Source: an uncultured beta proteobacterium (GTDB lineage Bacteria > Pseudomonadota > Gammaproteobacteria > Burkholderiales > Burkholderiaceae_C). From it: 38,438 nucleotides of DNA. The DNA is taken from contig CAIYRQ010000166.1 in assembly GCA_903928635.1 (NCBI GenBank), positions 1-38,438 on the forward strand. Direction: 5' to 3'. This document shows positions 37,413 through 38,438 of the stretch, piece by piece (position 1 is the stretch's first letter; every line of letters starts with the position of its first letter). A program made the translations under genes and the position numbers. The notes under the pieces are model-generated. The model worked only from the letters and a program-made list of their open reading frames with translations. It made no database searches and was not told where the DNA came from.

Positions 37413-37488
37413 GACCCCATCGTCTAGAGGCCTAGGACATCACCCTTTCACGGTGAGTACCGGGGTTCGAATCCCCGTGGGGTCGCCA
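37413..37488 (+). tRNA. tRNA-Glu (anticodon TTC)
   Basis: A 76-nt cloverleaf with acceptor GACCCCA/TGGGGTC and D arm CGTCTAGAGGCCTAGGACA. The anticodon loop CTTTCAC in stem TCACC/GGTGA gives TTC. The T arm is CCGGGGTTCGAATCCCCG-like, with encoded CCA. It closely resembles the E. coli tRNA-Glu layout. It lies in one transcript with tRNA-Ala and tRNA-Asp. Confidence 0.97.
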
Positions 37489-37519
37489 GATTCATCGCAA
37501 GATGATGAAAGCATGAGTA

Positions 37520-37537
37520 GGCAACGGAAACGTTGTC
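37520..37537 (+). other. Spacer hairpin with GAAA tetraloop between tRNA-Glu and tRNA-Asp
   Basis: GGCAACG-GAAA-CGTTGTC forms a 7-bp stem (one G-U pair) closed by a GNRA tetraloop. It ends 7 nt before tRNA-Asp. It has no T-tract, so it is not a terminator. An RNase processing signal in the tRNA precursor is plausible. Confidence 0.5.
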
Positions 37538-37544
37538 GCTACCA

Positions 37545-37621
37545 GGAGTGGTAGTTCAGTTGGTTAGAATACCGGCCTGTCACGCCGGGGGTCGCGGGTT
37601 CGAGTCCCGTCCACTCCGCCA
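37545..37621 (+). tRNA. tRNA-Asp (anticodon GTC)
   Basis: A 77-nt cloverleaf with acceptor GGAGTGG/CCACTCC and D arm TAGTTCAGTTGGTTAGAATA. The anticodon loop CTGTCAC in stem CCGGC/GCCGG gives GTC. The T arm is GCGGGTTCGAGTCCCGT, with discriminator G and encoded CCA. It is last of the three-tRNA operon, followed by a terminator. Confidence 0.97.
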
Positions 37622-37647
37622 ATTTTCCTTGTAAATCAAGGACTTAC

Positions 37648-37680
37648 AAAAAGCCCGCTGCGCAAGTTGCGGGCTTTTTT
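37648..37680 (+). terminator. Rho-independent terminator of the tRNA operon
   Basis: AAAAAGCCCGC and GCGGGCTTTTTT form a strong stem around a 10-nt loop, ending in a run of six T. The A/T symmetry could also work for the minus-strand cupin gene, whose stop is 30 bp away. Confidence 0.88.
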
Positions 37681-37709
37681 GTTACTGTGCCGGGATCTGT
37701 CCGGCATAC

Positions 37710-38093
37710 CTAGAAGTGGTACTCAATCCCGCTGAAGTCACTGACGGCAAAGGCGTACAGAATCATCAGGTCTTCGTCGTTGATATTGTTGATTTGGTGC
37801 GTTGCATTGCCGGGGATGAAAAGCATTCTGCCGGCCGTTACCTCATGCACCACACCCTCGATGGTGACGGTTCCACGGCCTGACAGAGTGAAGTAGGTTT
37901 CCGGCTGTGCGTGGCGGTGCGGCTCCAATGATTCACCCATTCTTAGGCGTACAACGCCCATGGTCATGTCGTTTTGACAGCCGGAGGCGCTTCCTAGCAC
38001 CTCTTTCCATTGCGCTTTACCGCGCGTGGCTATGTCGTGGGGTGGCCAACTGGTCCATTCGAGTTCATCAAGGTGCTGTGATGCGGTTTGCAT
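37710..38093 (-). CDS. Small single-domain cupin protein
   Basis: A 127-residue protein with one cupin_2 barrel. The first metal motif is in EPHRHAQPETYFTLSGRGTV (two His and a Glu) and the second in PGNATHQINN (one His), so a metal site is likely. The substrate is not deducible; small cupins include isomerases, lyases and binding proteins. It lies on the minus strand 46 bp after the probable adenylate cyclase gene and may be cotranscribed with it. The bidirectional tRNA-operon terminator lies at its 3' end. Confidence 0.78.
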   Translation of the reverse strand: MQTASQHLDELEWTSWPPHDIATRGKAQWKEVLGSASGCQNDMTMGVVRLRMGESLEPHRHAQPETYFTLSGRGTVTIEGVVHEVTAGRMLFIPGNATHQINNINDEDLMILYAFAVSDFSGIEYHF

Positions 38094-38139
38094 TGAAGGA
38101 TGACCTTTCGTGGGGTTTGATAGCTGGTCGCTTGGCGGA

Positions 38140-38438
38140 TCAGTGGTCGAAGCTCACGACCCCGTCCCAACCGGCGGGTTGTTCAGCGGCGCGGCACATT
38201 GCAATGCGGTCCAGATAGAGCTGCGCAATGGATAGGCCATCAAAGCTGCGCACGAAGTAGCTAAAACTCTCCGCTGCGGCGTCCCATTGCTGCATGCGGA
38301 ACTCCTGCAGCGCATGGTTCCACTGTTGGTGCTCGGCGCTATTTGCCCGGAAAACGATGGGCGCCAGAAAGTCGGTGTAAATCGTCACTGCCTGCTCTTT
38401 GCCTTTGACTTTGACGCGGTCTACCTCGAGCAGGGGTA
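38140..38438 (-). CDS. C-terminal fragment of a probable class III adenylate/guanylate cyclase (5' end outside window)
   Basis: The frame is open to the window edge and 98 residues are visible. The segment EVDRVKVKGKEQAVTIYTDF matches the strand that ends class III cyclase catalytic domains (typically ELDRVRVKGKxEPVxIYE). After it come about 75 residues of helical, TPR-like character (WNHALQEFRMQQWDAAAESFSYFV) often found as the tail of CHASE2-type cyclases. No catalytic residues are in view, so the call rests on the terminal motif only. A shorter ORF starting at 38388 would be an artefact of truncation. Confidence 0.6.
   Translation of the reverse strand, partial: PLLEVDRVKVKGKEQAVTIYTDFLAPIVFRANSAEHQQWNHALQEFRMQQWDAAAESFSYFVRSFDGLSIAQLYLDRIAMCRAAEQPAGWDGVVSFDH

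Noticed and set aside
37545-37621. tRNA-Asp as an integration site for a mobile element
   Set aside because: The neighbouring genes contain no integrase, and I saw no second copy of the tRNA 3' end in the window.

Overview
The window reads as a chromosomal segment of a GC-rich betaproteobacterium, most likely Burkholderiales, family Comamonadaceae (Rhodoferax/Polaromonas-like). This rests on protein sequence style and on gene order: pcm-rhodanese-tolC facing waaA, and folC-SPOR-cvpA-purF-metZ. Coding density is very high. No stretch longer than 300 bases lacks a gene, and I see no insertion sequence, prophage, CRISPR array or rRNA.

Layout. (1) 1-3.5 kb: the 3' part of xerD faces a minus-strand alkylation-repair unit (Ada/AraC/AlkA fusion, ogt, EamA transporter) whose genes overlap by 4 bp. 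(2) 3.6-7.4 kb: a plus-strand lipopolysaccharide core unit (phosphomannomutase/phosphoglucomutase, waaC, waaA), converging on a minus-strand pcm-rhodanese-tolC unit (7.4-9.9 kb). (3) 10-15 kb: a minus-strand tetR-MFP-RND efflux operon with a visible promoter and an imperfect palindromic operator. (4) 15.1-16.3 kb: msrA plus a secreted DUF3299-type protein, facing pdxH. (5) 17-19.7 kb: a two-gene molybdenum hydroxylase of the isoquinoline 1-oxidoreductase type, with a perfect 15-bp palindrome upstream and a terminator downstream. (6) 19.8-22.4 kb: edd-eda (Entner-Doudoroff pathway), preceded by a cluster of GTTAC/GTAAC operator-like boxes. (7) 22.4-26.3 kb: ybaK, plsY, yajQ (minus), murB and an NDUFA9-like SDR gene. 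(8) 26.3-30.4 kb, minus strand: yffB, ppnP, argG and a hybrid sensor kinase. (9) 30.5-37.2 kb, plus strand: folC, SPOR protein, cvpA, purF, metZ, gltX. (10) 37.3-37.6 kb: tRNA-Ala, tRNA-Glu and tRNA-Asp with their own promoter and terminator. (11) A minus-strand cupin gene, and the C-terminus of a probable class III adenylate cyclase at the right edge.

Most of the window is housekeeping: envelope biogenesis (waaC, waaA, murB, plsY, tolC), central metabolism and biosynthesis (edd, eda, argG, purF, metZ, folC, pdxH), translation (gltX, tRNAs, ybaK) and damage repair (ada-alkA, ogt, msrA, pcm). I found no clearly new multigene system. The best leads are regulatory: a recurrent ACAAT-type -10-like element 6-8 nt before several start codons that lack a Shine-Dalgarno, suggesting leaderless transcripts; the edd operator cluster; the tetR and iorAB palindromes; and a tRNA-Glu gene directly behind gltX. 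Also worth a look are the msrA-linked CxxC secreted protein and the compact, translationally coupled Ada-AlkA/Ogt/EamA cassette.
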